From Pegea sp. RAD2-039 (Eukaryota > Chordata > Thaliacea > Salpida > Salpidae), in the NCBI GenBank assembly GCA_034620365.1, contig JAQGEQ010000081.1, positions 434,001-498,000 on the forward strand: a stretch of 64,000 nt of DNA. The letters run 5' to 3'. The position numbers were made by a program, and so were the translations under genes. Of the stretch, positions 12,901 to 25,599 are shown piece after piece (position 1 is the stretch's first letter; the number at the start of each line of letters is the position of its first letter). The notes below the pieces were generated by a model, which saw only the letters and a program-made list of their open reading frames with translations, made no database searches and was not told the origin of the DNA.

Positions 12901-13860
12901 ACTAATTGTTATTAATAACAATTTGTATGACAATTAATTTTTTTATTATTAGAAATCTATTCTTTTCATAAAAATCCTTCAAAATTACTATTTGTTATTT
13001 AATTGTCTAAAAAGAATTCATAAAATAATCAAAACTTTCTCATCTTCTCCAACAAATGAGCTTTATTGTTAATCATGTTTGTTGTGATTAACATTACTTA
13101 GACGTAGTAGTTAATCAAAATGTAAATCATGTTTAAATAGAAACATCAACTTAGTATTTATAAAATTTCTATATATTCTGCATTAATTAAATTTATTTAG
13201 CATAAAATAGAGCGGAATTTATTTATGATTCAAAATTCATTTCTGGAAAAGAACTTTTAAACTTTTGTTTTTAGAAAAAATTAGATTGTGTATAAATATA
13301 CATAAAATAAATAAACTGGATTAAAAATTTAGTTAAAGCGTTTTTCGACTAAATAAAAATTATCTTGTAAGAATCACAAAGAATCAAATAATATCATAAA
13401 ATCTCATCTCTTGCTACATGTATGTTAAAAAGATGAACAAATACAACCACCGGAAAATAAAATATTCAGACATTTTTTACACTCACAGTATTTGTGAACC
13501 TAATTAGAAACCGGCTTTAATAATAATTGATAATCAACAAAATCAACAATGTTTAGAATGTCTGTGTTTTTAAATTTAATTGAATATATCATTTTCAAAA
13601 TGTTAGTATTAGGAGAAGAGCTTTCTAAAACTGGTTTACATGGAAAATAAAATTCTTAAAACAAATTTTTAGAAATAAAGTTTCTTATTTATTCATTATA
13701 TATTTTAAAATAGAATTGTCATAATTGTAGATTGAAACAGAGAAAGGTAAATCTCATGAGAGTATAAGACAAAAATAAGTTTTATATAAATGACAAAATT
13801 ATTTTTTTGATATGTTTTGAATTATTTTCACTAAAAGTGCTTTGTACAGTTTGTATTTTA
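12901..13860. repeat. Repeat block X-P-S
   Basis: Aligns with 24060-24910: ACATTACTTAGACGTAGTAG near 13091, CTTGCTACATGTATG near 13412, a P stretch with a weakened hairpin near 13580, and CTAAAAGTGCTTTGTAC near 13831. Confidence 0.6.
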
Positions 13861-14849
13861 TGAAATATTTTCCAAGGTTTTATTAATATTCTCGTCAACG
13901 CTTTGATTTAAAAAATCAGGTTTTTTGCAAATGTTTAAATCTAATTTTAAGCAAATAATCAAAGTTTTCAATTGAACAATTTTACACAATGTATATTTAT
14001 AGATGTTTGTTCGTTCAACTAAATTAAGTTGGCGAAATAAGGAAATGCTGCAACGAATTATAATACTTAAAGAAAGTTGTTCATATTATACAAAAGTAAA
14101 TTTAATATATAATAAATAGTTAAATATTGTAGAACAAATTTTAGAAAAGTTTCTGTAATTTCCCTATAATCATTTAGTTATCTAGGTTGGGTTTTTTTGC
14201 AAACTGTAATTTTATGTCAAACAGTTTTATGATGTTTTAAACAAAACAATAGGCATGTCGAAAACTTCGGTCTTATTTTTCAATGTACAAAACTTTATTC
14301 CTTAGCAGAAATTAAACAATGACGCCATTATCAAATTTTTACAGGAATTAAGGATTTTATTAAAGATAAAGTCTTTTATCATAGTTCTTAGAGCTTTTAA
14401 ATCGAAATTAGTATTTTTATTTGAAGTGTAATCAATTTAGTTTGATAATTTAAAAATTCTACTTTTGTTCGAAAATTTTTACTTATAATTATCAATAACA
14501 AACATTTATAAAGACTTTTAAATGTAATAATTTACAACAGCAGCCATCTAATAACACAGTATCAGGTCCTTATTTTGTGTTTATTGGCCATTAAAATATA
14601 AATTATATCTGATTGAGCTTAGCAACTTTCTAGAACAAAATTTGAAGGTTAATTTTCTACGCAGATAATCATAGCACAAAAAATATTTAATGAATATAAT
14701 TTTGTCAACAGTTTTCCAATCTAACTTATTTTTGAAATCTAAATTATGTTTCTTACCATCGAAAATCAATTGAGGTTTTAACATGTAGCAGATTTATTCG
14801 CGTTTTTTTTGCAAACAGTATTTTTATTTCAAACAATTTTAAGATGTAA
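13861..14849. repeat. S-T stretch, moderately unique
   Basis: Weakly aligns with 31050-31500 (CAACGCTTTGATTT; TTAGTTATCTAGGTTGGG near 14174). From 14590 it carries T (TATATCTGATTGAGCTTAGC), as at 25145 and 49220. A 67-codon minus frame at 14581-14784 lies in T and has no coding support. Confidence 0.4.
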
Positions 14850-15895
14850 ACTTAAGCAAAATTGATTGTTTTGTGTAAGTAAAATGTTTTGATAAAAATA
14901 ATAGAAATCTAACTAATGATTTTTGAGTTTTATGTTTCTATAGTAGAAAAAGATGACGCTATTCATCGCTGAAGATAAATAATTGCATTGCTTATTGATT
15001 AATCCTTGCATTGCTTCAGGCTATGTTGTTGTAAGTGACATTTAATAACCTGAAATTTAAGGTTTACATTCAAACTTTGATAAAACTATGAATAATTATG
15101 TTTAAATTGAAAACAAAAAACTTTCTTAAGAAGTAACTCTTCGTATCAAACAAAATTAAAAATTTTATGGGAAATTATTTTTTTTATTTTAACTTTAAAG
15201 TAATTTAAAACTTTTTAACTTACATTTTTATGTAATAAAAAACTAACAAACTATCTACTATTTTACTTTGGCAGATGCTGCCGATTGAAAACATTTTAAT
15301 TTTCATTGTATTTGAGTTTATTAAAAAATATCAAGGAATAATTTCCATAAAAATTAGAAAAATCTTAAATAAAGTAATCAAAATTATCAAAATATACAAC
15401 AAAAAAATCTAGAATGAAATAAAAATATTATAATATTTTAATAATCTAGATCTTTAACAACTTCAAGTGTTTTTTAGCTTGATATGTTTGCTTTTGTTTT
15501 TACTTTTATAAGAAAAACAATTTTAATAATTTATAAGTTGAAACTTGTTCAACCTCAAAATAACAATAATCGATAATGATAGTAAGAACACCCAAATATC
15601 AGGTAAAATTTTGTTATACTCATGTTATATATAATTGCATTTTAATCTAAGGTTTGTGAGTTAAAGTTTTAAAATGTTTACTTACTGCAAAATTTGGTAT
15701 ATCTTTTAATTTTAAAATTATGCAATTTTTGCAAGATATTATTATTCAGAAATTCCTTATCTTTCTTACTACAGTCCTACTAATTTTATGTTTTAGTTGT
15801 GAAATTTTAAAAAACTTTTCTATAAACTAAACTTGTTATTAACGCAACTAATTTTGGAAAACTGTCTCGTTTGTTTTCAAATGCATTTTTTTATT
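14850..15895. repeat. 1 kb direct duplicate of 52947-53890
   Basis: Close pair (about 95 percent in sampled stretches), starting ACTTAAGCAAAATTGATTG and running through Z (hairpin 15537-15553), A and the start of B. The copies differ by an indel or replacement near 14990: this copy has a second TTGCATTGCTT. Confidence 0.7.
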
Positions 15896-16059
15896 GAATT
15901 TAAAGTGACTTTTATGTAAAATGCTGAAATTAGTATTCCAAATATAAAAAAGCTTTTCTAGATAAGAAAATGATTTGTTCATCATGGAAAGTAATCTAAA
16001 AGATAAACTTTTGCTTCGTATTCATTTCTTATGTTTATAATTACAAACAATCTTAAAGC
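15896..16059. repeat. Deletion junction joining B to V
   Basis: Relative to 33600-34560, about 785 bases (P, T and U of that copy) are missing here. The two sides join within AAAAAAGCTTTTCTAGATAA at about 15952-15962. The 33.6 kb copy has AAAAAAGCT on the left and TATAGCTTTTTAAATAAG on the right, so AGCT is shared at the break. Confidence 0.6.
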
Positions 16060-19000
16060 AGACTAATCATTAATGACAGAAGATGTCGATGACAATTGTA
16101 ATAGTATTAATAATTTGTTTTATAAATTTTATTAAATTTGTTCAAGTATATCTTTGACAAGTAATTCATTAATAAGATTTAATTTATTTGTCAATAATAT
16201 GATTGTCAGTAAAAAAATAAGGAATTAAACAGTCTAAAATTAATTCATTAAGAGCTAAGTGCCACATTTTAATATCAAATAATACTAAAAAAAAAATTCT
16301 GGTCTTAAAATGGTTTGTCAGAATGAGAAATCGAATTAAAAAAATATATATTTTTGTACCAACAGCGACAGCTAGCGGATGTTGGGATTTACAAATAACT
16401 TGTTTGATTTTTAAGAAGCAAAAAAAGATTAAACTAAACCAAAAACAAACAACTCGCTAGATTTTGTTATTACTGAACGTTTGTAAAGAAAATCAAATCA
16501 GCCTTTAAATTATTTGCTAATATTTTATGTTAAATTAAAGCGATTAAAATAATTTTCTACACGTAGTAGACGTAAACTTTTGTCAATTTGTTCAATAGTT
16601 CTTTTTAATTTAAAATACACACTTAGTCAGCAAAATTTTTATTTTAGAAAAGTTAGTAAGTAAAAAAAGTTGAAATTAGCCAAGGGCTTTAGGCTCAGAA
16701 AAATCAATTTATAACGATTTCAAGGTTATTTCAGTCTACACCACAAACAGTAGATTATAAGAAGCTTATAAATAGCTTTATACTAACTGAAACAGATTAG
16801 GTACAACGGTCTGATTTGTTTGATTGACTAAATATCATATTAATTTGAAATTGAATGAATTTCAACAAAACTGTAATCAATATTACCAAGCAGTGTATCA
16901 ACTGCTACCTTTTAACTTGCATAAGGTTTCCTGGTATAATTTTCAAACGCAAAAAATAGGTTGTTATCGTTTATAAAAGAAATTAGACCACACTTGACTT
17001 TTTAAAGCTTAGATTAACTCTCTATAGGATTTTTTTAAACCGAAAATCGATTTTGTAAAAGTAACTATAGATTAAGAATTGAAAAAAAAATTAATATATT
17101 AGCGATTGGTTTGGATTATAAGTAGCTTCCTTAGCTGTTTTAAAATTTTTATTATTAGTTTATATATTATTAGATGATATTTTAAATGAAATTGCTTGTT
17201 TCTAAGTTTAAAATGATTATCATTGAGGTTTAATTTTTTATGACCTTATCAACTTTTTTCAGAATTTAGTTAGACTTAGTGTTATTTATAACCATTTGTA
17301 TGACAATTAATTTTTCATTATTAGTAATTTTTTTTTTTCATGAAAATTCTTCAACATTACTATTTGTAACTTAATTGTCTGAAAAGTATTCCTAAAATAA
17401 TCAAATCTTTCTCATTTTTCCACAAAATGAGCTTAATTGTTAATTTACAAACATTTATTTATTATTATGTTTGTTTGGATCAGCATTACGTAGTCGTTAA
17501 TCAAGAAGAAAATCTTTTTTAAATGCAAACATTAATCCAATATTTAATAAAAATTTCAATATTCGGCATTATCTTAATTTAATTAGCATAAAATAGAGCA
17601 GAATTTACTTATGATTCAAAATTCATTTCTGGAAAAGAACTTTTAAACTTTTATTTTTAGAAAAAAAAATCAGATTTTGTAAACATAACTAAATCTACCT
17701 CGGTGGAAATCCAACCTGCCCCTGCAGCTTGGTAGGCGAGAAATCTACCATTGAACCACAAATGCTGTCGAATGACAAAACTTTTTAATAGTACAAATTA
17801 TATCAGAACTTTGTGCATAAACAAACAAATCAAGCACAAAATTTGTTAAATTTGTAGATTTATTGTAACTTGTATTATTTATCTGTGATAGAACTATTTT
17901 TTCAGTTTGTTAAGTAATCATTATTTTAATAAATTAATAACTTTCTAAAATCTGATTATTTTTAATTTAAAGAAAAATCAAATGATCAAAAATTGTTTTT
18001 CGAACGTGGTTTCAAAGCATTTTTTAAAAATTCTTTTCAAAACTCAAGAACAGCATTTTTTTCCTCTATAAGTTTTATGTAAGTTGAAAAAATAAACAAA
18101 AACAACTAGCGAAAGAAAGATAATTCAGAAAGAGCCAGACAACAAGCACAAAAAGAAAATTCCTTCACTTTCATCAATTACTAATCTCGTTAGAAGCGAC
18201 TTTTTTGATAATTAATTATCAACAAAACCAACAACCTGTTGAATAGATAGCTTGTAATTCAACTGAAATGATCAGCTTTTAAAAAATAATGATACAAGAT
18301 TTGGTAGCTTTGATGTCAATTGAAAAAAGTGAGACCTTAGTAAGCGACTTCCCTAATAATAGAAATTCATCAAAACAAACATTCTGTTGAAAAACTATGC
18401 ATTTAAATTCAACTGAATGTTTCAGTTTCTAAATGAATTCATGATAAGAGAAATGATACACGTAAGGTCAAGTTGGGAAACATAATTATTTATATTAACC
18501 TGTTTTTGTCTCATATTTGTGGGTTAAAACAGAAAAAAGTAAAGTTCTTAAAAAAACATTTAAAAATAAAGTTTTTAGTTATTCGTATTATTTTTTTAGA
18601 TTCAATTATAGTTTTCTATTTATACTTACAAACCAAAAAAACTACAATTTCTTAGTAAATGTTATATGTAAAAAGTAATACCTGTTTCTTTTACTCAAGT
18701 TAGAAAAGAATGTATTTGTTATAGAGAAGTGAATGTAATGAAGTACTTCTTGTCTTATTAGAGTTGAAATTAGATGTTGAGTAGTAAATTCACTTTTAAC
18801 GAGTAAGTTTATGGGGTGAGCTCACATTACATCGCAATGGTTGGAGCTGGTAAAGCACTTCATTGTTTAAAAAAGTATAAAATAAAATTGCGTAAGAGTT
18901 TAAAGACTTTTTTAAGTAATAATATTTTATCACAATTATGTAATACTTACTATTTATAAAAACAAATTTCCATTTATCTTCACTAGGATTAGCATATTTA

Positions 19001-20165
19001 TGATAATATAATCGATGAAAATAAGTTTCCGCGCGCAATAGCTGTAGAATTTTGCTAATTTTATCGGTAATTTTTATAAAATTTAAAAAGTACTCTTACT
19101 CAGTAAAAATATTATATTTTTTATATGTTAAAAAATACAAGAAAGTTGAAATCATCCAAGGGTATTGAGTTCGGAATAGATGATTATTAACGAATTCAAT
19201 TTTTTACCAGTTTACACCACAAACTTTTATATACAAACACTATACTCCATTTCTGATAATTGAATAGCTTTGAACGAATTTGGAGTTGAATAAATTTCAA
19301 TAAACTTCAATTAAAATTACCAAGAAGATATATGGTCATAATGCTAAATTTAATTTTTTTAAACACAACTTGATATTCAACTTCTGGATTAAAACTTTTT
19401 ATTAAATAATATTTTGAAACTTAATTGGTAACCAAATATATTTAAAAGTAACTTTTAAAGTGACTTTTTAAAGCTTAGATTAACTCTCTTTTGGATTTTT
19501 TTTAACAAAAAGTCGATTTTGTAATAGTAAATAGCCATAAGATTTTATATAAAGGTTGACAACTTAATGTCTGTTTTATATTAAGAGTAGCTTATTTGAC
19601 TTTTGTGAATCAAGAAATTTGGTAATTTTTTATTTTACTTATAAAAACAGACACAAAAATAATTAAGTTTATTAAAATACATAATCTTCCTCAATATAAA
19701 CAACAAAAATTCGACATCAATTTTGTGCTAGCAAGCTTAGCAGTTATAAAGTTTAAATGATTAGTAAATATATTGTTAGAAAACATATAATATAAAAATT
19801 TTTGCTTCTATGTTTGGAATGACAAAACATTTAAGAAGTTTAGAAGTTTTCTTTTAACTCGAAATTTGTTTAAATACTTTTCTGACTTTTCAAAAATTTA
19901 TCTTTTCTTTCTTGACTTAGGTAGAGCTCCATAATGAGGCTGGTAAATTTTAGATTTGATATCAAAAAAATCGGATCATCTTATATTAAACTTCTTTAGG
20001 TATCTCTATTACTAACCAAAAAATTTTCTGTGTGAACTTACTTAGTAAAACTTTATCTTATCATAGTCTAATGGAAAACAAAACGATCAAACATTGTTTG
20101 TACATACCGCTGTCAAAAGTATTTTGGAAAATTCTTTTAAAAGTTCCGGAACAAAAAGTGAAGAA
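16060..20165. repeat. Long segmental duplicate of 25600-30600
   Basis: Runs V (16070), W (16360-16384), Y (17010), X (17470), tRNA-Gly relic (17695-17765), two successive P hairpins (18261 and 18411), Q (18823), then a stretch ending with AACTTTAT..TAGTCTAATG near 20045. The 25.6 kb copy keeps the same order including the relic and both P units, but has extra sequence near 29040-29880. Similarity is best over the first 3 kb. Confidence 0.7.
17695..17765 (-). pseudogene. tRNA-Gly-like relic, copy 1
   Basis: Read on the minus strand it starts GCATTTGTGGTTCAATGGTA, which matches the 5' half of tRNA-Gly(GCC), with an A-box like TGGTTCAATGG. The anticodon loop reads CTACCAA where GCC is expected in tRNA-Gly. 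The B-box is altered (GGTTGGATTTCC) and the 3' strand no longer pairs with GCATTTG. It is either a dead tRNA or the head of a tRNA-derived SINE. It sits inside a duplicated segment, not at a free-standing site. Confidence 0.6.
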
Positions 20166-20376
20166 ACTAACCACACATCTTTAAAAAAAGTAATCTTCAG
20201 AATCGTTGAAAAATAATTTGAATAAATCGTTTACGGATCTTAATCAAATTGGTGTTTTATGAATAAGAATGTTTATTTTTAAAAAAGTTATTCACGAAAA
20301 ATTCTAATCAAGTTTGACTCTTATACGTACTTTCATGACAAAATAGGTGTGTTTTGTTTAAAATTGTGCAAATGAT
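20166..20376 (-). other. ZNF1 3' flank, left cassette edge
   Basis: Downstream region of ZNF1, alignable with the ZNF2 flank 38382-38598 from AACTAACCACA onward. The segmental duplicate at 30570 lacks this sequence altogether, so about 20166 is the left edge of the zinc-finger cassette. Confidence 0.5.
20272..20277 (-). terminator. Candidate AATAAA poly(A) signal, ZNF1
   Basis: TTTATT on the plus strand reads AATAAA on the minus strand, about 100 bases past the ZNF1 stop. The hexamer is common by chance in A+T-rich DNA, so this is only a candidate. Confidence 0.3.
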
Positions 20377-21159
20377 CTATTGAAAAGATTTAATAAAGTG
20401 AGTTTTTTCATGACGATTAACATTTGACTTCTGAGAAAATCTTTTTCCACACACGCCACACTGGAATAGCTTTTCATCGTTGTGAGTTTTTTCATGACGA
20501 TTAACATTTGACTTCTCAGAAAATCTTTTTCCACACACGCCACACTGGAATGGCTTTTTACCGGTGTGAGTTCTTTCATGGCTATCCAAAGTTGACTTCT
20601 GAGAAAATTTTTTTCCACACACATCACACTGAAAAGGCCTTTCACCAGTGTGAGTTCTTTCATGTCTATCCATAATTGACTTCAGAGAAAATCTTTTTCT
20701 ACACACATAACACTGGAATGGTTTTTCACCGGTGTGAGTTCTTTCATGATAAGCAAGAGATGATTTTCGAGAAAAATATCGAAGGCATCTAATACACTGG
20801 AAGGGCTTTTCACCAGTATGAGTTTTTTTATGACTGTTAAGGGTTGACTTATGAGAAAAGCATCGCAGACAAACAGCACACTCGAAAGGCTTTTCACCAG
20901 TGTGAGCTCTTTCATGAGACTTCAGATTTGATTCAAACTTAAATCTTTTCTCACATACAAAACATTCAAACTTAGCCTCTGTGCTACCTTGAGATATTAG
21001 TTTTTTCTTTTTAGGTTCCTTTTCTTCTCGCATAGTTTGCAAATTAAGCTGGTCAGTAATCTTCTTACGATACCACATCAGTCTCTGCTTAGGATATTCC
21101 ACATTTAAGTTCGATGATTTTCTTTTCTGATTGAATCCATTGTTGTGTCTCTCATCCAT
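20377..21159 (-). CDS. C2H2 zinc-finger protein, seven fingers (ZNF1)
   Basis: A 260-residue intronless frame, probably a nuclear DNA-binding regulator. Residues 1-63 are a basic leader without a KRAB, BTB or ZAD signature that I recognise; it holds VEYPKQRLMWYRKK (20-33) and a lysine run (50-53) that may be a nuclear signal. Seven C-X2-C-X12-H-X3-H fingers follow at 64-86, 92-114, 120-142, 148-170, 176-198, 204-226 and 232-254, joined mostly by TGEKPF. Helix positions -1,2,3,6 read FSNS, HSTS, RSSY, LSIR, QSTS, ESNR, QSNR. Fingers 6 and 7 are near-identical in DNA, a recent 84-base duplication, and their linker reads HNDEKLF rather than TGEKPF. The chosen ATG has A at -3 and G at +4. The leader is about 71 percent identical to ZNF2. 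The target sequence is unknown. Confidence 0.9.
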   Translation of the reverse strand: MDERHNNGFNQKRKSSNLNVEYPKQRLMWYRKKITDQLNLQTMREEKEPKKKKLISQGSTEAKFECFVCEKRFKFESNLKSHERAHTGEKPFECAVCLRCFSHKSTLNSHKKTHTGEKPFQCIRCLRYFSRKSSLAYHERTHTGEKPFQCYVCRKRFSLKSIMDRHERTHTGERPFQCDVCGKKFSQKSTLDSHERTHTGKKPFQCGVCGKRFSEKSNVNRHEKTHNDEKLFQCGVCGKRFSQKSNVNRHEKTHFIKSFQ

Positions 21160-21900
21160 ATTATAGAAAACGTAAATTTTTCAAAATCCTGTTCTTTTAA
21201 GAGGAAAACTGAAAGTTGTTCCTATGAAGAAAATTTATTTGAAAGTTCTAAAACTATTAAATTTTAAAACAGTTGAATTCATAAGTAGGCTTATTCTTTA
21301 ATTGTTTTTTTAACGATTTGTTGCAAGTTTGTAAAATTATATTAAAAACAACAATACAAAATCTTTTAAGCGTTTTACTAAATAATTAAATGAGAATCAA
21401 GTAATAACAAACAAAAGTAAAACTAATACAAAATAAACACAAATTAAACAATGTAGAGTATAGTTTGCACTCTGTTTTCAAAAGTAAATCTTCTCACTGG
21501 AAAGTCAAAGAAAGCTTTTAACAATTTCTATAAATAAGGAAAAGCTTTTCAACACGTTTATATTTTTACTTTCTTGAATTGATAATTTGATTTGATTTTT
21601 GTAAATGTTTTCTGCTGTAAAATCATTTATAATATAACATATAGCTTATTTTGATTTAATTCTCTGAAACAACAATTCACATTCTTTTTGAATGATTTTT
21701 TCATTTCAATAAGCAAGCGATATACATATTACTTGTGATGAATTATTATATCTGGATTATAAATAAATTGGAACGTTTTGGTTTGAAAATTTAACATCTT
21801 TTATGAAAGTAAACACTATAATGTATAAATATACAATTAGCGAGACATTACACTTCAGAGTATACAGATAAATTCCGTCAAACCGACTTCATACAAATTC
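21160..21900 (-). other. ZNF1 upstream region
   Basis: Aligns with the ZNF2 upstream region 39547-40250 with many small gaps. Its right end keeps only a short piece of the relic found at 40200 (AACCGACTTCAT at 21879). After about 21900 the sequence becomes module L, so the cassette is shorter here than at ZNF2. Confidence 0.6.
21469..21565 (-). promoter_or_regulatory. Conserved block upstream of ZNF1
   Basis: About 97 bases roughly 310 upstream of the ATG, about 90 percent identical to 39882-39978 upstream of ZNF2, with only one-base length differences at most, while the DNA between block and ATG has many gaps. It holds CTCACTGGAAAGTC, AGCTTTT repeats and TTTTCAACACGTTTA. It could contain the core promoter (a TTATTTATAG stretch on the minus strand) or 5' UTR. 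This is inferred from conservation only. Confidence 0.4.
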
Positions 21901-22482
21901 TCTCATACTCAATTGAGTAATCTCAGTCTTTAGTTAATGTTTTTCAACAGAAATAACTTTTAAATTTTACTGGGAAATTTCTTACGGACAATACATGTAA
22001 TAAAATATTAAAATTATTCTTCTTAAAAATGTTGTTTTAAGATTTTCTAAACTTTCTCTTTCAATACACAATACAATTAAGATTATAGTTTATTTATTTA
22101 TAGACTTGAACTTTTTCAAATAGAATGTTTTATCTCTAATATAACTAGAAAGCAATTTGCAAACTATATTAAGAAACTCACATAAAAAATTTTTTATTAA
22201 AAAAAGAGATGAATATATTAAATGTATTTTACCTCTATTAAAAAAGAATGAAATTCAATATAACATAAAAGCTTACAACTATCCCAAGTAATCAAAGTAA
22301 AAAATAATTTTCCTAATTTGAATTTTGTTTAAATAATGTTATTTGAAAGCGTTTCTGTCTGTAATAAACAACAATCAGTAGTCGAACATTTTGTCAGTTA
22401 AACTGTTAAACAAAATCTCTAGAAATATCTTGAAAAACAATAATCCGAAATTCTCTATCTACTGATAATTCAAAATTATATA
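21901..22482. repeat. Repeat block, module L
   Basis: Starts with ACTCAATTGAGTAATCTCAG and carries TCTCTAATATAACTAGAAAG near 22132 and TACAACTATCCCAAGTAATC near 22273. Related to 1690-2240 and 42850-43400 but among the more diverged copies. Confidence 0.55.
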
Positions 22483-22875
22483 ATAGTACATACAAATCAA
22501 AGATAACAGAAGCTGTTTATGACAAGTGTAATAATATTATTTACTTATTACTAAAAACTTTTAATCTTATACAAACAGTCAGTACAAAATTAGGTAATTA
22601 AGTAGTCTAAATTGAATTCTATCATTGCTAAGCGCAACAATTTGTTGTTAAACTGTTGTTAGAAAATATCCATCTTGTAAATCAAAAACAATTTATCAAT
22701 AAAAGAAATAAAACCAAAAGCGAAAAATAACAATGTTTCAGTGAACTATCAACAGCAACAGTTAGCAACTGTTAATGCTTAAAAATGTTTGCTTGTATTC
22801 TGAGAAACAAAATATATTAAATTTAAAAATACAAAAACCGAATCTGTTTGTTTTGCTGTTAACAAACATGTGTAA
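22483..22875. repeat. Duplicate of 4731-5130, variant W
   Basis: Holds the CAACAGCAACAGTTAGCAAC W variant (22750-22773). At AACAAACATGTGTAA it switches without spacer to Y (AACTTGCATATGGTTTCC), a clean recombination or deletion junction. Confidence 0.65.
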
Positions 22876-24059
22876 CTTGCATATGGTTTCCTCGTATAAT
22901 ATTCAAATGCAAAAAATAGGTTATTATCGTTTATAAAAGAAATTAGAACATACTTGACTTTTTAAAGCTTAGATTAACTCTCTATAGGATTTTTTTTAAA
23001 CAGAAAGTCGATTTTGTAATAGTAAATCAAGATTATGATCTGTAAAAAAATAACTTATTAGCGTTTATTTTGATTATAAGTAGCTTGCTTAGCTGTTTTG
23101 AAATTTGTTTTAAAAGTATATATATTATTAGACGATTTTTTAAATGAAATTGCTTGTTTCTAAGTTTAAAATGATTATCATTTAGGTTTAATTATTAATG
23201 ACTCTATTTAGTTTTTTCCGAATTTACTTAGACTTACGGTTATTTATAACCATTTGTATGGCAATTAATTGTTTTATTATTAGAAATTTATTTTTTTCAA
23301 AGAATTCTTCAAAATTAGTATTTATAATTTAATTGTCTAAAAAGTATTCATAAAATAATCAAAACATTCTCATTTTATCCAACAAATGAGCTTATTTGTT
23401 AATTTAGAAAGATTTATTTGTTATTAGGTTTACTTTGATGAACATTACTTAGATGTAGTCGCTAATCAAAATGTAAATCATTTTTAAATGCAAGTTTCAA
23501 CCCAATATTTATTAAAAGTTCCAATATTCTGCATTATCTAAATTAATTAGCATAAATACGAGTGGAATTTACTTATGATTCAAAATTCATTTCTGGAAAA
23601 GATTTTTAAACTTTTTATTTTGAGAAAGAAATCAGATTTTGTAAACATACCTAAATCCACCTCGGTGGGAATCTAACCTGCCCCTGCATTGTGGTAGGCG
23701 AGAAATCTACCACTGAACCACAAATGCTGTCGAATGACAAAACTTTTTAATAGTACAAATTATATCAGAACTTTGTGCATAACCAAACAAATCAAGCACA
23801 AGCTTGTTAAAATTTTAGAATTATTTTAACTTGTATTATTTATCTGTGATAGAACTATTTATTTCAGTTAGTTAAGTAATCGCTAATGTAATACATTAAT
23901 AACATTATAAAAACTGATTTTTTATGATATAAAGAAAAGTCAAAAGATTAAAAATTGTGTTTCGAACGTTGTATCAAAAGCATTTTCTTAAATTTTTTTT
24001 AAAAATTGAAGAACAGCATTTTTTTCTTTTTGAAGTTTTATATAAGTTGCAAAAATAAA
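22876..24059. repeat. Repeat block Y-X with tRNA relic
   Basis: Follows 16920-18080 and 26450-27640: Y near 22975, ACTTAGATGTAGTCGC near 23447, tRNA-Gly relic, then ACTTTGTGCATAA near 23770. It breaks near 24060, where a second X copy begins. Confidence 0.65.
23656..23727 (-). pseudogene. tRNA-Gly-like relic, copy 2
   Basis: Minus strand starts GCATTTGTGGTTCAGTGGTA, the A-box closest to tRNA-Gly among the three relics. The T-arm reads GCAGG-TTAGATT-CCCAC, so the stem is broken and the B-box lacks TTCGA. The 3' acceptor strand is not complementary to the 5' strand. Same flanks as copies 1 and 3. Confidence 0.6.
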
Positions 24060-25239
24060 CAAATATGTTTGTTGTGATCAACATTACTTAGACGTCGTCG
24101 TTAATCAAAAAGAAAATATTTTTTAACTGCAAACTTTAACCCAGTATTTAATAAAAGTTTCAATATTCTGCATTTTTTAACTTTATTTATCATAAAATAG
24201 AGTGGATTTTATTTATGATTCAAAATTCATTTCTGGAAAAGATTTTTGAAACTTTTGTTTTTAGAAAACTATAGATGGTTAATCAGTATAGATTAAATAA
24301 ATAAATTTGATGAAAATTCTGTTAAAGCGTTTTTCGACTAAATAAATAATATCTTTTATATGGATCACAAAGAATCTAATAATATCATAAAATCTCATCT
24401 CTTGCTACATGTATGTTAAAAAGATGAACAAATACAACCACCAGAAAATAAAATATTCAGACATTTTTTACACTCACAGTACTTGTTAACGTAATTAAAA
24501 ACCGGCCTTAATAATAATTGATAATCAACAATCTGTAGAGTGTCTGTGATTTTAAATTCAACTGAATATATCAGTTTAAAAATTAAATTGGACTTATGAG
24601 AAGAACTTTCTAGAACCAGACTATTTGGAAAGAAATTGACCTAATAAATAAGCCAGTTTTAGTCTCATATTTGTGGGTTGAAACAGAAAAAAGTGAATTT
24701 CTTGAAAACAAATTTCTAGAAATGAAGTTCCTTATTTATTCATAATATTTTTCAAAATAGAATTATCTTAACTATAAGTTGAAACAGAGAAAAGTAAATT
24801 TAATGAAAACAAAAAACAAAAATAAGTTTTATATAAGTGGTAACAATACCTTATTTTTGTTGATTTGTTTTAAATTATTTTCACTAAAAGTGCTTTGTAC
24901 AGTTGTGAACTGCGATATAGTCTTAAATACATTGCAATAGTGTTTATTCGAGATAAGGATTTTTTTGATTTTATTTTCATTATAATCAACTTATTTTGAT
25001 AATTTAATAAATCTGCATAATAATACACGTATAGTACTCAATAAACAAAATTTATGTAAACTATTTGATTTAACAGTTTAATACAAGAGCATTCTAATAG
25101 CATATTTCTTAACTTTTATTTGGCTTTTTTTAATATTAAAATATAAATGATATCTGATTGATGTTTAGCGACTTTTTTTAAATAAAATTTTTAGGTTAAT
25201 TTTCTAGATAGAAAAGTTTAGCACTAAAAAAGATGAAAT
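24060..25239. repeat. Repeat block X-P-S-T
   Basis: Aligns with 13080-13860: CTTGCTACATGTATG near 24402, perfect P hairpin at 24560-24576, TTTGTGGGTTGAAACAG near 24670, CTAAAAGTGCTTTGTAC near 24884. T follows (ATATCTGATTGATGTTTAGC near 25150). Confidence 0.65.
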
Positions 25240-25599
25240 TAATTTTTTTAACAATTTTCCAATTAAAGTTGTTATAAATTTATAATTTATATTTTTGCTA
25301 GATAAAATCAAATAAGTTTGCAACAACAATTAGCGCATTTGCTGAATTATCAGCAAAAGTAAACTCTGAAGGTAAATTACAAGGATTCTAAAATTTTTTT
25401 TTGGATTTCTTAAATAAACAATTTTCCAACGGAAGAAAAAATACATAGTTGAAAACTGGCAGCTATAACTGTTGTTTGTTTTGACTTTTATAGCTTTTCT
25501 AAATAAGAAAATGATTTGTTAATCATGGAAAGTAATCTAAAAGATAAACTATTGCTTCGTATTCATTTCTTATGTTTATAAATAAAAACAATCTTAAAG
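25240..25599. repeat. Repeat block, module U
   Basis: Matches 3240-3590, 34190-34560 and 51000-51330: ATCAGCAAAAGTAAAC near 25349, TTTCCAACGGAAGAAAAA near 25412 and AACTGTTGTTTGTTTTGACT near 25468. No gene. Confidence 0.6.

Noticed and set aside
18796-19038. An 80-codon minus frame, and others of 60-86 codons (821, 2508, 5658, 7417, 8957, 10384, 10774, 14581, 18473, 28635, 29347, 41287, 43410, 61881, 63297, 63758)
   Set aside because: All sit in repeats, carry no recognisable motif, and are not kept between copies of the same module.
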